A stretch of DNA of 64,000 nt from Symbiodinium natans (GCA_905221605.1 CAJNDS010002571.1:248501-312500); one strand, 5' to 3'. Counted from the first letter of the stretch, positions 1 to 9,677 are shown. A program made the numbers and translations. The notes: generated from the letters alone by a model not told the origin.

Positions 1-43
1 CGCGAGAGACCTTCCTGCTGTATTCCGCTCCCTGGCCTGCAAG
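1..43 (+). CDS. possible exon fragment at window edge
   Basis: Frame 2 is open from the window edge through about 14 codons (ARDLPAVFRSLACK) and is followed by GTGTCC, a possible donor. Product unknown. It is short and may be chance; it is listed because an AG-bounded open segment follows in the same orientation at 129. Confidence 0.2.
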
Positions 44-128
44 GTGTCCTCTTGAGGTGTGCTAAGAGTGGGCCGAAGTCGGCAGTCATCATGCGGTTTC
101 CCCAAACAGCCCGGTGATTTCATCTCAG

Positions 129-208
129 GAATCTAAGAAGGGGGACAAATCTGAGTCTGAGATCCGAACGCCCAAAGCCGAGCCGAGCCCTCTGTGGATG
201 CTCCTCAC
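129..208 (+). CDS. candidate exon, unknown product
   Basis: A good acceptor (TTTCATCTCAG) precedes an open, Lys/Glu/Ser-rich frame beginning ESKKGDKSESEIRTPK. The frame stays open to 338, but the last part runs into MITE family A (268-366), so the exon probably ends near 208. No domain recognised. The composition suggests a charged linker. Confidence 0.3.
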
Positions 209-267
209 AGTGCCTGAAAGCTCAAGTAACTTGTACCTCAGAGTACGGAACTTGCTTAAGCCTAAGC

Positions 268-366
268 TTGAGATGTTCCCCCTTCTACTAACCGTCCTCA
301 ATCACAATTATAGCTGGGGGTACTATGATCCCTATTAAGGACTGTTAGTAGGGGGAACATCCCAAG
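268..366. mobile_element. MITE family A copy 1
   Basis: About 99 bp with terminal inverted repeats: the left end CTTGAGATGTTCCCCCTTCT matches the complement of the right end (..GGGGGAACATCCCAAG). The match runs about 29 bp, including ACTAAC-GTCCT. It is flanked by CCTAAG on both sides, a likely 6-bp target duplication. No coding capacity. Other copies lie at 8904, 21462, 23250, 24245, 58449, 60315 and 62911. Confidence 0.8.
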
Positions 367-1410
367 CCTAAGCCATGGGCTGCAAGTGTTACGGTCTGAG
401 CCTAGAGGAATTAGCAGCACTTTTGTTTTTTTGCCTGGGGCTTTAGTTTGAGATACGCAAGAAACTGTCAGAATTGTTCAACAATATTCAACAATCGTTT
501 GTTTTGTTCTTGCAATGCCGACATCATTCCGCGCACTCCTCACATGATGCCCTCCTAAACGCAGCCTCGAAGTTGAAAGTTTCAGCAATCATTTCTACGC
601 AGCGGTCGAAGGCTGTGCAGTTCAGCAAAGATACAGTGAAATAACCGCTCAGAATCTGAAATGCGCAGTAATCAGGTTGTTCACATCTTTTGTCCCCCTC
701 ATCGGGGACCTTGGGGGACCTATGGGGGATCCTAGCATGCGCCCCCTCGCAAATGACCCACAACGTTCGCGAGAAAGATCCCAATGTATTGGCCCTTGAA
801 CTATTGAGTTTAGGCATGCAAAGAAGACTCTTGTTTAAGCCGTGCATGGCCTGTTTGCCGGGGGTCGCAGGAAACTGCCAGCCTGAAATGTCCCGCCGAG
901 TGCAAAGCTCAAACAGCGCGAACTTCTGAGGAGAATGTGGATTGCTGCCATCCAGTTCGCAAATACTTGCACGAATCTTGGATTGACCCGGTGATGCGGA
1001 ACTTGAAGCCCCCCCCCCCCCCCCCAACTGCAGATTTTGGTTCAAGCCAGACCCAGCAATGCACAGTCCCACCGGAAGCCCCAAACTTCCAAAACTGCAT
1101 TCGCTCCAAAGCCACTCCACTGCTCTTCCAAATGGTGCGCCATGTAATTCTTAGGCTTTCGCGAAACGTCCTGCTTCCAGGGCATAATGCCAGCTGGTGT
1201 CCTTGAGGGTTTGGGGTGCGTTTGGGTTTCTGCATTCAATGTTGAGACTTCAGGCCCTGTTGAACGAAGCTGAACGATGCATCAGCGCAAATTGGCGGTA
1301 GTTTTTGTGCACGGAGAGGTATGTAGCTGCTTGACGGGCAACCCGGCATCCATTCCACCAACGCAATCGGTCAGAAGTAAGGTTTACGAAGTACATTGTT
1401 TGGGGTGGCA
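367..1410. other. no convincing gene
   Basis: Open frames exist on both strands (the longest is minus, 524-1120, 198 codons), but they overlap each other and cross a 16-bp poly-C tract at about 1010. No family motif or conserved partner was seen. The poly-C is followed directly by AACTGCAG, which could be a polypyrimidine tract plus acceptor. Confidence 0.4.
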
Positions 1411-1417
1411 CCCCCCG

Positions 1418-1462
<45 letters not shown>

Positions 1463-1466
1463 CCCC
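1411..1466 (+). repeat. poly-C tract (about 42 uninterrupted C)
   Basis: C-run at 1418-1459 with a few interruptions at the edges. Downstream is CCTCCCGTTGCAG. In the strand scheme seen across the window, C-runs precede acceptors, so this could act as an extreme polypyrimidine tract. The complementary strand is G-quadruplex-prone. Confidence 0.8.
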
Positions 1467-2345
1467 ACCCGTCACCCGTTTGGAAATGTTGCCTCCCGTT
1501 GCAGACTACAAAATGCCTTGAGGATGTGCTGGTCAGCGATTTGGGCAAGGCTCACTGCAACTCCCAGTGCCTTTGTTGTCATTTGTTCCTATAATAAATA
1601 AACAAACCGCTTTTTTCACCTTTATCTATATATATATATATATGTATGTATATATACATATTTGTATGTATGTATATCTGTATAGTTGACAAGGCTTAGT
1701 CAAGGAATTCTGCGCGTTCGTAAGTTTGCAAACGAGTCGTTGCTCGGATAAAGATGCAGCAAGAATTGTTGACTGCCGCCAGAGTTGTGTATTTCGAAGC
1801 CACGCAGCACGTGATTGCAAACTCTCCACAACTTCAATCCAAGTTCGGAGATTTGACAGATGATGATCATGGCGGCCAAACAGAATACTTTCAATCAAAG
1901 TGCCTGGACAGCTTAAGCTGCTTAGGCTTCCTTAGCTTCGCCCAATCCCCTGGATGTCGCATCTTCTGGACCCAGGTGCATTGTCGAGGCCACCCAGAGC
2001 GAAACTTCCACATCCGAGACAGCTGCTCCGCTGATATGAGAAGAACTTTGCAGAAATTGTTGTTCAACGTGTTTAAGAATCTTGTGGTAATATGTTGAAT
2101 GATTCAAAGCGTCCTGCTGAAGTTCCTTACTGCTGTGAGATGGGACGATCACTGAGATGGCTTTCGGCTGCGGGGCCTTCACGGATTGAAGGTGTGGGCT
2201 ATCAGGGTCTTTTCCACATGTCCAGACGTGGGCGGCACTCATGGGGGCCACATGCCGCAAACTCCAGAAGTCGCTTGGGGAACCCTACGAATCCGCACGA
2301 GGCCTGCTCACTCTTGTCAGGGTGACGCAGGCACCGGGGCCTACC
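1467..2345. other. no recognisable gene; TA/TG microsatellite at 1625-1682
   Basis: A short TATA/TATG repeat lies at 1625-1682. Several overlapping ORFs of 60-120 codons occur on both strands without recognisable motifs. This flanks the 3' side of the minus-strand LINE fragment; no poly(A)/poly(T) tail was seen at the junction. Confidence 0.4.
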
Positions 2346-4420
2346 TTAATCTACCGCTGAGGGGGCACTGCGCCCCCTACCCTTCAAGGTTTTGCGAGAA
2401 GCGCCAGCTTGTTGTGCACCGACAGGCTTGCACGGCTTGCGTGCCAGTGCTTTCCACGTGTGGAAAGCAGAAGTGGAGCAACATTTGCGGCATGAAACCA
2501 AATCGTTTTTACTATCAAGAAACAAGTCATGCTGCGAAGAAATTTTAGAAATCTCCAGGCACAAAGTTTGCCTCTTACGATCAGCCTCCTGAGAGTTGCC
2601 GGTGCAAAGTTGCGTGTAAATCTGAGTTTTCCAATCCATGCGTCCACTTTTGTACTGCCACTTCTTAGTGCAAACAGTACAGCATATGCAGCCTTTAACA
2701 TCGCCATTCCAGGTAAGTGTGTGCCCACCAGGTTTCTTATCTTCCCACTCCTTCACGAGAAGCTCACGCGTCTTGTTGCAGCGGCTGAGCGAAGCCGGAG
2801 TAGCACGTACTTGGCTGAGATCATTCCCACGACAAGAAGATTGCATGAGGCGCGAACGCTGCCTAGCAACACAAACGCGTTTGCAAACACTGCACTGCAG
2901 TTTGTCATTAGAAAGTCTAACCAGCTGGTGCAGAAGAAAGGCGGTTTTATCGCATGTTTCTTCAACAGGAACATCTTCCGAATCTTGGGCAAGTCGATTG
3001 TCAGTCTGCGGAGGGCGGTCAGGCGCATCACGCGCACTTTGCGAAGCCACTGCAAGGCAACATTGCACAAGGATATCAAGCATCATCTGCTGTATGCGCC
3101 TGACATGCGGTTTCCACACCTCAGCACCTGTTTCAGGCAAAAGCCCACAGACCGACAAGCAAACAGGCATGCTGTCGGGTTCTGCAAGCACAGGAGCACG
3201 GAGGTATTGCCATTGCGGGCAGACCCACCAGCGGTGGAACACGGTCTCGCCCGAGGAACAGGAACAAAACGGGCATGTCCCAGAGGAAGCACCTCGGGAT
3301 TTATGTCGCTCCCTTCTTTCGGTTGCATTGACGGCACCGGATAAAATTGCACGAAGGCAAGCTCTCTGATATTCAGTAAGATGAGCTTTGTCATTATGCA
3401 ATTGCATGGAAACACCACGGTCAATACCGTGTTGTATGCCAGACATGTCCTTGCGGCGTGAAGCAGCTTCCCGCCATTCACGCCTGCGTATTGCATCACG
3501 CAGCTCATGCTGAATCAGGTCGTTGCCGGCATCCCCACTGCGAGGGCACGTCGGCAGGGGCAAAGATTTGTTGCTGTGAGTTTTAACTCTGCGGAGTTGA
3601 GGCCAGGACCAGCGGCAAGAGGCAAAAAGTTTCCTAATCCTAGTGACGGGCCCTATAACCTGCAAAGAACGCCTACCTAGATCCCTGGTGAGATTCCAGG
3701 AGGAATGTGCAAGTTCAGAAGCTTCGCCATTTTTGGCGAGCATGCGCAAGAGCGCTTGGAATGCGCTGTGCTCCGTGACCTGAACTGGGTCAACCTTGTG
3801 GCCTTTTAAGAAAAGGGTGAAAGCAATTTCTGCACAAGACAAGTTTCCGGCTCCACGCCAGATACCCTGAAGGGCTGAGCGACGAAGCGAGTTAAGCACA
3901 TCTGCAGGCAGACTACGACCAGCTTGGCCGTAGATGAGGGGAGAAAGGGCTCCAATGCCAGCACAAGTTTCTTTACTTTCAAAATCAAGCGGTGCGTACC
4001 TCAAGCGATTAAGCCTTTTCCTAGTCTTTTTAGCACTTTTTAGAGCTTTGGAAGTTTTGCCAGTGCTTCCTTTCTTCGCCTGCGCCATGACCAGAGTCAC
4101 ACCAAGCATGTCAACGTTACTCTTAACGGCCAGCTTGGAGCCATTAAGGGTAACGTTGGCAAGTTTCTTTCGCTGCGGGAGCGACACGGCAAAGCAATGG
4201 CTTTTCTCAACACTGATCAGTCGCTTGGGGAACCCATGGGAACCCCAAACGTGCCAACTGATCATCTGATCCTGTTCGTGCCGGGCCATGATCAGAAGCC
4301 ATATGCCATAAAGTTACAAAGTCACTGACCTCGAGCTCGACAGCGGGCTGCAGTGGGTCACACCGTCGAGTATGCCAGGGGCAGAAGGCGGTCTCTGCCT
4401 GGGAGAATCATGGAATGAAA
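2346..4420 (-). pseudogene. LINE (non-LTR) retrotransposon fragment: RT palm/thumb end plus zinc-finger tail
   Basis: The main ORF (4289 down to 2346, 647 codons) starts in the C-terminal part of a reverse transcriptase: a K-S/T-x-x-F segment (VEKSHCFAVS, residues about 27-36), then LGVTL, then a basic KxxKxRKRLNRLRYAPL thumb, then LFLKGHKVDPVQ, typical of dinoflagellate LINEs. Around residues 345-365 there is a zf-RVT-like motif, CPFC...H...CPQW. The tail carries several more CxxC...C pairs (CSVC, CICCTVC, CRKCC), repeated zinc-finger-like modules. Upstream codons to about 4420 read through a palm-like CSPLSS segment but contain a TAA, and the YADD box is not intact, so the element is 5'-truncated and inactive. 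Known of the family: RT copies RNA at a nicked target. Inference: an old insertion upstream of GT47 copy A. Confidence 0.75.
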
Positions 4421-4749
4421 GCGTTCACCTGCTACGCAGATCGTACACAGTACTTGGAATGGCCTGCGGTCCAGGCAGTGTTACGTGACCAGCTTCGTTG
4501 AAATCCACTCAAGCGCACCCTGCGAAAAGATTTCTTGTCACCAATTTTGAGGGATCTTTCCTCTTTATTTCCGGCCGGGCAACTCAATATTCAGCTCAAG
4601 AACCAGAAACTCCTGAGAGTCAGGCAGCACAAGGTTCCTTTTCTGACTCAAAGCAAACCGCACAATCGCAAATTTGCGTGTAGAGGGTGAGAGGGGAAAG
4701 CAAGAACACAGACAGCTAAGTATAGCCTATCTAGCCGCGAAAGCCCTCC

Positions 4750-4814
4750 TAAACCCTAAGCCCTAAACCCTAAACCCTCAACCCTAAACCCTAAACCCTA
4801 AACCCTAAACCCTC
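4750..4814 (-). repeat. telomeric array, C-strand orientation
   Basis: About eight CCCTAAA units with a CCCTCAA variant, directly upstream of the first recognised exon of GT47 copy A. Confidence 0.95.
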
Positions 4815-4930
4815 CTTGAGCCCAAGAAGTCTGAGGATGGCATTGATCAAACGAGGGCGATGCGGCAAGCGATCTTCTGTCCCTTAGGGCCGGGTGAAGT
4901 TCCCCATCGGTACCGCGGCATGCTCAGAGG
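4815..4930 (+). CDS. GT47 copy A, exon with FCPxGPGxVPHR motif
   Basis: The frame reads ..GIDQTRAMRQAIFCPLGP then GEVPHR. The same segment occurs at 39528 as ..GAIDLIQVMQQTIFCPMGP then GDVPHR. In exostosin (GT47) enzymes this corresponds to the S/T-x-FC-x-x-P-x-GD segment just before the conserved GCIPV. The exon is bracketed by a C-strand array upstream and a G-strand array downstream (4932). The protein would be a Golgi-type glycosyltransferase; acceptor sugar and donor cannot be read from sequence. N-terminal exons were not found; the LINE occupies the upstream DNA. Confidence 0.6.
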
Positions 4931-4931
4931 G

Positions 4932-4982
4932 GGGTTTAGGGTTTAGGGTTTAGGGTGTAGGGGGGGTTTAGGGTTTAGGGCT
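4932..4982 (+). repeat. telomeric array, G-strand orientation
   Basis: TTTAGGG units with G-rich interruptions immediately after the GT47 A exon. The sequence after it (..TTCGGAGGGCGCTGG) resembles the sequence that directly follows the homologous exon of copy B (39615-39630), so the array looks inserted into or near an exon end. Confidence 0.9.
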
Positions 4983-5103
4983 CAGGGGTGCAGTGTTCGG
5001 AGGGCGCTGGAGGGTTTCGCCGAAGCCTCGACGTAAACCTCGGCGTGGCAGAGGGCATGCAATGGCTCTCAGGGCTCGTGCTGTAGCAGGTTTGGGCTGC
5101 TTG

Positions 5104-5386
5104 TGTTGGGGATGTGGGCTTTCGTACCTATTCATTAGCACCTGGGCTGGAATGTGAGAACTTGCTTATGCCACTCCTCGTGGTCAGCTGCGCCAGAATG
5201 CTCGACCCGAAGCCCCCTCGGATTTGTCACGAAAAGCAGCGTCTCGTGCAGCCACCCCAGTTGCAACTTCTGCAACATCACGTCGGCTGGCTGTGGGAAG
5301 GCATTTGCGCATTGTTGCTAAAAGGTGGCGAGTTTGATTAAGCCCAAGTTGTGTTTGTCCGCAGTTTGTGTGCCATGGTGCATGCC
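5104..5386 (+). other. intron-like stretch with weak open frame
   Basis: A 75-codon open frame (5114-5341) lies between GT47 A exons but has no counterpart at the same place in copy B. I treat it as intron sequence. Confidence 0.3.
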
Positions 5387-5658
5387 ATCAGATACATACA
5401 TATGTACATGCACACCAACACAGGGTGAGTAGTTCAACACACGAAGCCCAAAACCAAGCTGAGCTCCAACTCCCAGTCCCTAGTAGTCCCTGAAAGCGTC
5501 TTGAGTTTCCTATATATCCTTTTCTCCAGGCACAAGTTCTACAAGGTGACCTGGCAGCAGTTTGTGACCAGTATGACCTGTCTGCTGCTGCTTTCGTAGA
5601 TCCTCCGAATCCCCAACATCCTGCGTCCATGCTCAAAAGGCCCCTAGTTGCCCCTATA

Positions 5659-5750
5659 TGGGGGTTTACGAAAATTAGGGACCCTTAGTATAGACCCCCA
5701 AGTTGTAGGATTCCCCCCAATAAGGTACCCCTAGTTTCGACACCCCCACA
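5659..5750. mobile_element. TIR element family F copy 1
   Basis: The left end GGGGGTTTACGAAAATTAGG is nearly the complement of the right end (CCCCTAGTTTCGACACCCCC). About 92 bp, non-coding. Related copies: 18974, 26128, 51031, 61990, and a right half at 21737. It lies about 45 bp before a GT47 A acceptor. Confidence 0.7.
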
Positions 5751-5796
5751 TCCCTGATTTATAGAAGACTTCCAGCACCTCTTCAGGCCATCCTAG

Positions 5797-5848
5797 CCGG
5801 CTGCATTCCAGTACTTTTCGACTTCCCATCGTACTTTCCAGAGCAGAG
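5797..5848 (+). CDS. GT47 copy A, GCIPV exon
   Basis: After an acceptor TAG at 5794-5796 the frame reads GCIPVLFDFPSYFPEQR, the hallmark exostosin GCIPV motif preceding the acceptor-site loop. Copy B at 40490 reads GCIPVLFDFPSYFPGQR. A GT donor follows CAGAG at 5849; copy B has GC at the same position. Relative to B, the A exon has three extra bases after its acceptor, which preserve the phase. Confidence 0.75.
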
Positions 5849-6199
5849 GTGGGGGCAGGGGCCCGGGAAAGGTTGCCTGCGCACATCTACGCACTCGGAT
5901 CCCATAATTAGTCGACCGAGACTGTCGAATGCTGAAACTGCGGTTTGGGGTGAGAGCTTGGTCAGTGGGGGCTTCTGCATATATGCGCGGATTCCGTTGC
6001 GTGAAGGGGCTGGGTTTGTGCTGGCACCCCGAAGCCCTTGACCTCCCGAGCCGAACCTCCCCTCCCTTGGGTTTTAGAAAAGCCTCGGCCTTTTTGGGCT
6101 GAAGACAACAACTCCAAGTCCTCACCCTCAAGCCCTGGGCCCCTTGCCCCCCAAAGGAAAGAAGGCAGCAGAACCGCATACCAAAAGCAGGCAAACAGA

Positions 6200-6226
6200 A
6201 ACCCTAAACCCTAAACCCTAAACCCG
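6200..6226 (-). repeat. short telomeric array, C-strand
   Basis: Three to four CCCTAAA units ending 13 bp before an acceptor (CTGCCCTGGCAG). Matches the C-array-before-exon pattern. Confidence 0.9.
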
Positions 6227-6239
6227 TCTGCCCTGGCAG

Positions 6240-6294
6240 GAGTTGGTGGAAAGAGTTTGGATCTCCCTACCAGCTGTCGATCCCATTTGTGGAG
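6240..6294 (+). CDS. GT47 copy A, SWWKEFGSP exon
   Basis: A 55-bp exon: one base plus 18 codons reading SWWKEFGSPYQLSIPFVE. The homologous 55-bp exon in copy B (41337-41391) reads SWWKEYGSPFLLSVPFPE. The AG acceptor is identical in position. The downstream dinucleotide is GC here and GA in B, so a non-canonical donor is implied; reading on gives an in-frame stop one codon later. In exostosins this region follows GCIPV and leads to the IPYxD strand. Confidence 0.7.
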
Positions 6295-6612
6295 GCTTGA
6301 GAGTTGTATGTGAGGAGGAGCTTAGAATCGGGCTTGCTTCCAAAGCCTCTGCACATTGAAGATGTTGAGCTTCAATAGTTGAGAAAAGGCAACTCACGAG
6401 TTCCAATTGTCATGTAGTTCGTTCGGGGGATGTTGAGTCTGTCTTTGAGCAAGAGAATGCAAGGGATGGACATTGCGGTACGGCCCACATGGTGAGCCTA
6501 GCTGGCCAAAGGAGTGGCGAACAGGACGTTCCAAGTCCGAAGAGCTGCACATCTTTAGTCACTTTTGCCCAGTCAAAATCAGGGTCATGCCCTGCGCTTC
6601 CTGTCGCCGCAG

Positions 6613-6640
6613 GTGATTCCCTATGAGGATTTTGCCAGAA
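6613..6640 (+). CDS. GT47 copy A, IPYED exon
   Basis: After GTCGCCGCAG the frame reads VIPYEDFA. Copy B after GCCGTAG (42258) reads DIPYNDIV. Joined in phase to the preceding exon this gives ..LSIPFVE-VIPYEDF.., as in exostosins. The 3' boundary is uncertain. Confidence 0.5.
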
Positions 6641-6840
6641 GCCCAGCATGTTGTGATTTGCTCAGGTATTGGGCAGCATCGGCATGGTTGTGACATGATG
6701 CTTCCCAGGACGAAAGCCTTTGAACCCGAAAGCCTTAAAGCCCTAATACCCCACTATGCCCAGAGAGGGCTCCCCAAAACGGAAGCGCTGACGTGCCACC
6801 TCACAGTTTCCTGAACCGATGCCAGGGTTCTCCTTGGTAG

Positions 6841-6935
6841 GACCTTAAAAGGGAACCCCTTCTGAACCCTCTTCTGGCTCTCTTAAAAAGGGACCTTATT
6901 CAGAGGGTCTATATCCCCAAGGGTCCCCCTAATCC
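6841..6935. mobile_element. TIR element family G copy 1
   Basis: About 95 bp sharing the whole length, with few differences, with 62723-62829 (GAACCCTCTTCTGGCTCTCTT core, then ..CAGAGGGTCTATATCCCCAA). The inverted end AGGGTCCCCCT is recognisable on the right; the left end is decayed. Intronic between GT47 A exons. Confidence 0.7.
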
Positions 6936-7104
6936 TATCCCCTAGGTTCTCGTTGTCTTCAGGGCATCTTTGCGCAAGCAGCCGTGGGATGCAGTGTACC
7001 TTTCAAGAGGCCATCGCACCCTGGGCCCTCCAAGGCCCTTGAGCCCGAAGTCCTTTGTGCTCTGCACCGCTCCAGGACTCTGAACCTTAAACCCTAAGCC
7101 CCAG

Positions 7105-7203
7105 GTTGTGACAGTCCCTTGCACCGACAACTACACGCAGTCCGCGCTGGACATGCTTTGGAAGATGCGCTCCATGTCGGCCAAGGAGTGCCTGTGGCGT
7201 CCG
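7105..7203 (+). CDS. GT47 copy A, PCTDNYTQSA exon
   Basis: The acceptor CCCCAG is followed by a phase-0 frame reading VVTVPCTDNYTQSALDMLWK then MRSMSAKEC. Copy B (42932-43030, 33 codons) reads VVIIPCTENYTQSAINMLLK then LRAMPVQEL. In exostosins this is the segment after the last beta strand, preceding the L-x-x-I/M-x-x-x-E helix. A short CCCTAAG run lies upstream and an 85-bp poly-G tract starts 22 bp downstream. Confidence 0.7.
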
Positions 7204-7220
7204 TGTAGGGTTTTGGAGAC

Positions 7221-7225
<5 letters not shown>

Positions 7226-7310
<85 letters not shown>
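7226..7310 (+). repeat. poly-G tract, 85 uninterrupted G
   Basis: An unbroken G run directly downstream of a GT47 A exon, followed by degenerate TTAGGGC units to 7385. Strong G-quadruplex potential; length is likely polymorphic or affected by sequencing. Confidence 0.95.
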
Positions 7311-7313
<3 letters not shown>

Positions 7314-7388
7314 GGGCTTCGGGCTTAGGGCTTAGGGCTTCGGGCTTAGGGCTTAGGGCTTAGGGCTCTAGGGCTTAGGGCTTGAGGG
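7311..7388 (+). repeat. degenerate G-strand array (TTAGGGCTTCGGGC units)
   Basis: Repeats of TTAGGGC and TTCGGGC rather than the standard heptamer. G-strand orientation, on the 3' side of an exon. Confidence 0.85.
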
Positions 7389-7644
7389 ATGGCTTGGCTC
7401 GGCCAGGAGTAGTGAGCGGCCGAAGTGCAGCCACGAACCAGCCCAAACACACATCAACCAAGCGGAGATTGTGTGGGCTGGTGGTGTCTTTAGTAGGGTT
7501 TCTGTCATATTTGGGGTTGTTAGGGTATCTAGGGGCTATATTCAGGTATAAGGGTGACAGTTAAAGAGGCCGCCGGCCTGCATAAAGCAAAGAGTTCGAA
7601 CCCTCAAAATTACTTTACTTCGAACATCCCCACCCTCTCTTGGT

Positions 7645-7960
7645 AGAGATACTCTGGGGTTGGGCACTCCAGGGACATTCCGGGGCTGGGCACTCCGGGG
7701 GCACTCTGGGGTTGGGCATTCCAGGGAGAGACTGTTAAGTTTTCGCACTCCAGGCTGGGCACTCTGGGGACACTTTGGGTACTTCGACAGATTGTGGGTG
7801 GGGACTCTGGGACTGGGCACTCCGGCGACACTCTGGGGTTGGCACTCCAGGGGAGACTCTGGTGCTGGGCATTTCGGGGACACTCTGGGGTTGGGCACTC
7901 TTGGGCACTCTAGGGACACTTTGGGGTTGGGAACTCCAGGGATGAGCGAGGAGTAGACCG
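7645..7960 (+). repeat. minisatellite, about 26-bp unit
   Basis: About ten imperfect copies of GGGACACTCTGGGGTTGGGC followed by ACTCCA. Both strands therefore show long Pro/Gly-rich frames (for example a 164-codon minus frame to 8036) that I regard as repeat artefacts. Confidence 0.85.
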
Positions 7961-8192
7961 GGCGAGGAGAGAGTTCCGGGCGAGGAGAAGAGTTGAGTTT
8001 AACATCTAACAACCCCACTCCGAGGGTGGGGAACAACCTCGCCGACCTATGATGGGCTTCTCAGTTCCCGCAGAAGCAGGAGAAAAATCACCCCACATGC
8101 AGAGCAAGGGCCGTTTAGTCTTCGCGCCGCCCTCTGTTTTGCAAGCCCTCAACTTCGAACACTGCAGAAACTTGGCAACATATCACTGGAAG

Positions 8193-8389
8193 GAGATTAC
8201 TCGGCGACAAGACTCTATGCGGATACTTGGCTCCACATGGGCAAGCATGCGTGTGCCGAGTTGGAGTCTGTTGCAGCTCAGGAAATGGCGTCACATGTTG
8301 GCCTTCCGCTGGGATGGTGAAGGGCCCGATGCCTTTACCGCAGCTTGCATGAAGTTGCTTCTTGTGCTAGTCCCGCTACGTGCAATGTG
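8193..8389 (+). CDS. GT47 copy A, C-terminal segment with an apparent 60-bp intron
   Basis: After CTGGAAG the frame reads EITRRQDSMR, then continues after 60 bp as KWRHMLAFRWDG then GPDAFTAACMK, ending at a TGA. Copy B (43248) has the same protein without interruption: DISRRQRLLRDYRHFLGYQW then DGSRPDAFTA. The extra block in A (8222-8281) runs from GATACT to CTCAG, so it fits a GA-AG intron flanked by GGA on both sides; because it is 60 bp it is also open in frame. R-R-Q and DAF are typical of the exostosin C-terminus. Confidence 0.65.
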
Positions 8390-8903
8390 AGGATGATTAA
8401 TGGAGGGTGCCAGGCGACTTCCACATGCCCTCCAAAGCTCCAAACTCTGCAAAGCCCACCATAGCCGTCCCTGCGAGGCCATCATGCAGCAGATTGGGGT
8501 GATCTGGAAAAGAACCAAACGGATCTGAAGGTGTCGGCCCAAGCAAAGGAATATCCGCACCCGAGAGCTAGTGTTCCCCCACTGTGGCGCATTCCCCATT
8601 GTTCCAGTATTCCTTATTGCTGCTCTTTTCATGGGGCGCGTGCTACTGTTGCGCATGCATTCTCAATATGTTTTGCAGTACTGGGTTGACTGATCAATGT
8701 ATCCTGCTATTTAGTAGGGCAAATCAACACCTGGTGTGTCGAACCGTCCAAGCATGAAAGCAGACAAGTGAACCCGTCGATCCAAGCTTGATTTAAGACA
8801 AGTGAACCCGTCGAACGAACGGAACGAGCGTCTGTGGGTACTCATATTGTATAGCTATTGTAATATTGTATTTATGGGATGGATTGCCAGACTGAGGGGT
8901 CAC

Positions 8904-8966
8904 AGTTCAGGATGTTCCCCCCCCCCCATTATACTAACAGTCCTTAACGGGGATTACAGAAAAGCC
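8904..8966. mobile_element. MITE family A, one end only
   Basis: CAGGATGTTCCCC, then ATTATACTAACAGTCCTTAA, matches the left end of family A. The right half is missing, so this is a truncated copy. Confidence 0.6.
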
Positions 8967-9178
8967 CAGTTTTTGAACGACAGCGGTCAGTTGAATGTAG
9001 GTGTGACCATGTTGCATGGATACATATGGGCCTATGGGCATATACATATCATCTATATATATATACACATGTATGTGATGCAGGCTATTTGTTTTGGTTT
9101 GTTTTCGTTGTTTCATTCAAGGCTTGCTATGTTGTCGCTAAGACAGATTGAAATTTGTCACACAACCAGCCAAAATGT

Positions 9179-9312
9179 TCAACCCTAAACCCTAAACCCT
9201 AAACCCTAAACCCTAAACCCTAAACCCTAAACCCTAAACCCTAAACCCTAAACCCTAAACCCTAAACCCTAAACCCAAAGCCCAAAGCCCAAAGCCCAAA
9301 AGCCCTAAACCG
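9179..9312 (-). repeat. long telomeric array, C-strand
   Basis: About 14 perfect CCCTAAA units, then four CCCAAAG variants. An internal array, not a chromosome end, since coding DNA continues on both sides. Confidence 0.97.
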
Positions 9313-9638
9313 GTCTATATTGCTGTTGCATACAAGTTCAGGTTGGCGTTGCTTGCGATTTGTACTGGTATTGTCTGAACGGTGCTGGCCATGTGCCTGA
9401 GTCCTTCTGGAGACAGATTTTCTCTCAAAGTCTTGGATGGACGCTGCTTGCGATGTTCATGTGCAGTCTTTTTCGGGGATTTGCTTATCCGAATGTTGGG
9501 CATGTTGCTAGATCAGGATTTCGTGCAGGACTGGGAAGCGAAGAAATTCGGGGAAGCTGCATGAGCTCGTATGGGCTCAAAACCCCAAACGTACAGACAC
9601 AGTGGCCGGTTCGACACCACAACGACCTGCATCCTAAA

Positions 9639-9677
9639 CCCTTCATCCTAAACCCTAAACCCTAAACCCTAAACCCT
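9639..9677 (-). repeat. telomeric array, C-strand
   Basis: About five CCCTAAA/CCCTTCA units located 35 bp before the acceptor of the exon at 9712. Confidence 0.9.

Noticed and set aside
524-1235. 198- and 108-codon minus-strand ORFs
   Set aside because: They overlap each other and + strand ORFs, cross a poly-C tract and show no motif or conserved partner.
2529-3369. 271- and 243-codon + strand ORFs
   Set aside because: They are antisense shadows of the minus-strand LINE ORF, which carries the recognisable motifs.
7542-8036. 164-codon minus-strand ORF rich in Pro/Cys/Val
   Set aside because: It is produced by the about 26-bp minisatellite at 7645-7960.
9179-9312. A chromosome end (true telomere)
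   Set aside because: The arrays are internal, short, occur about 80 times in both orientations, and coding-like sequence continues on both sides.
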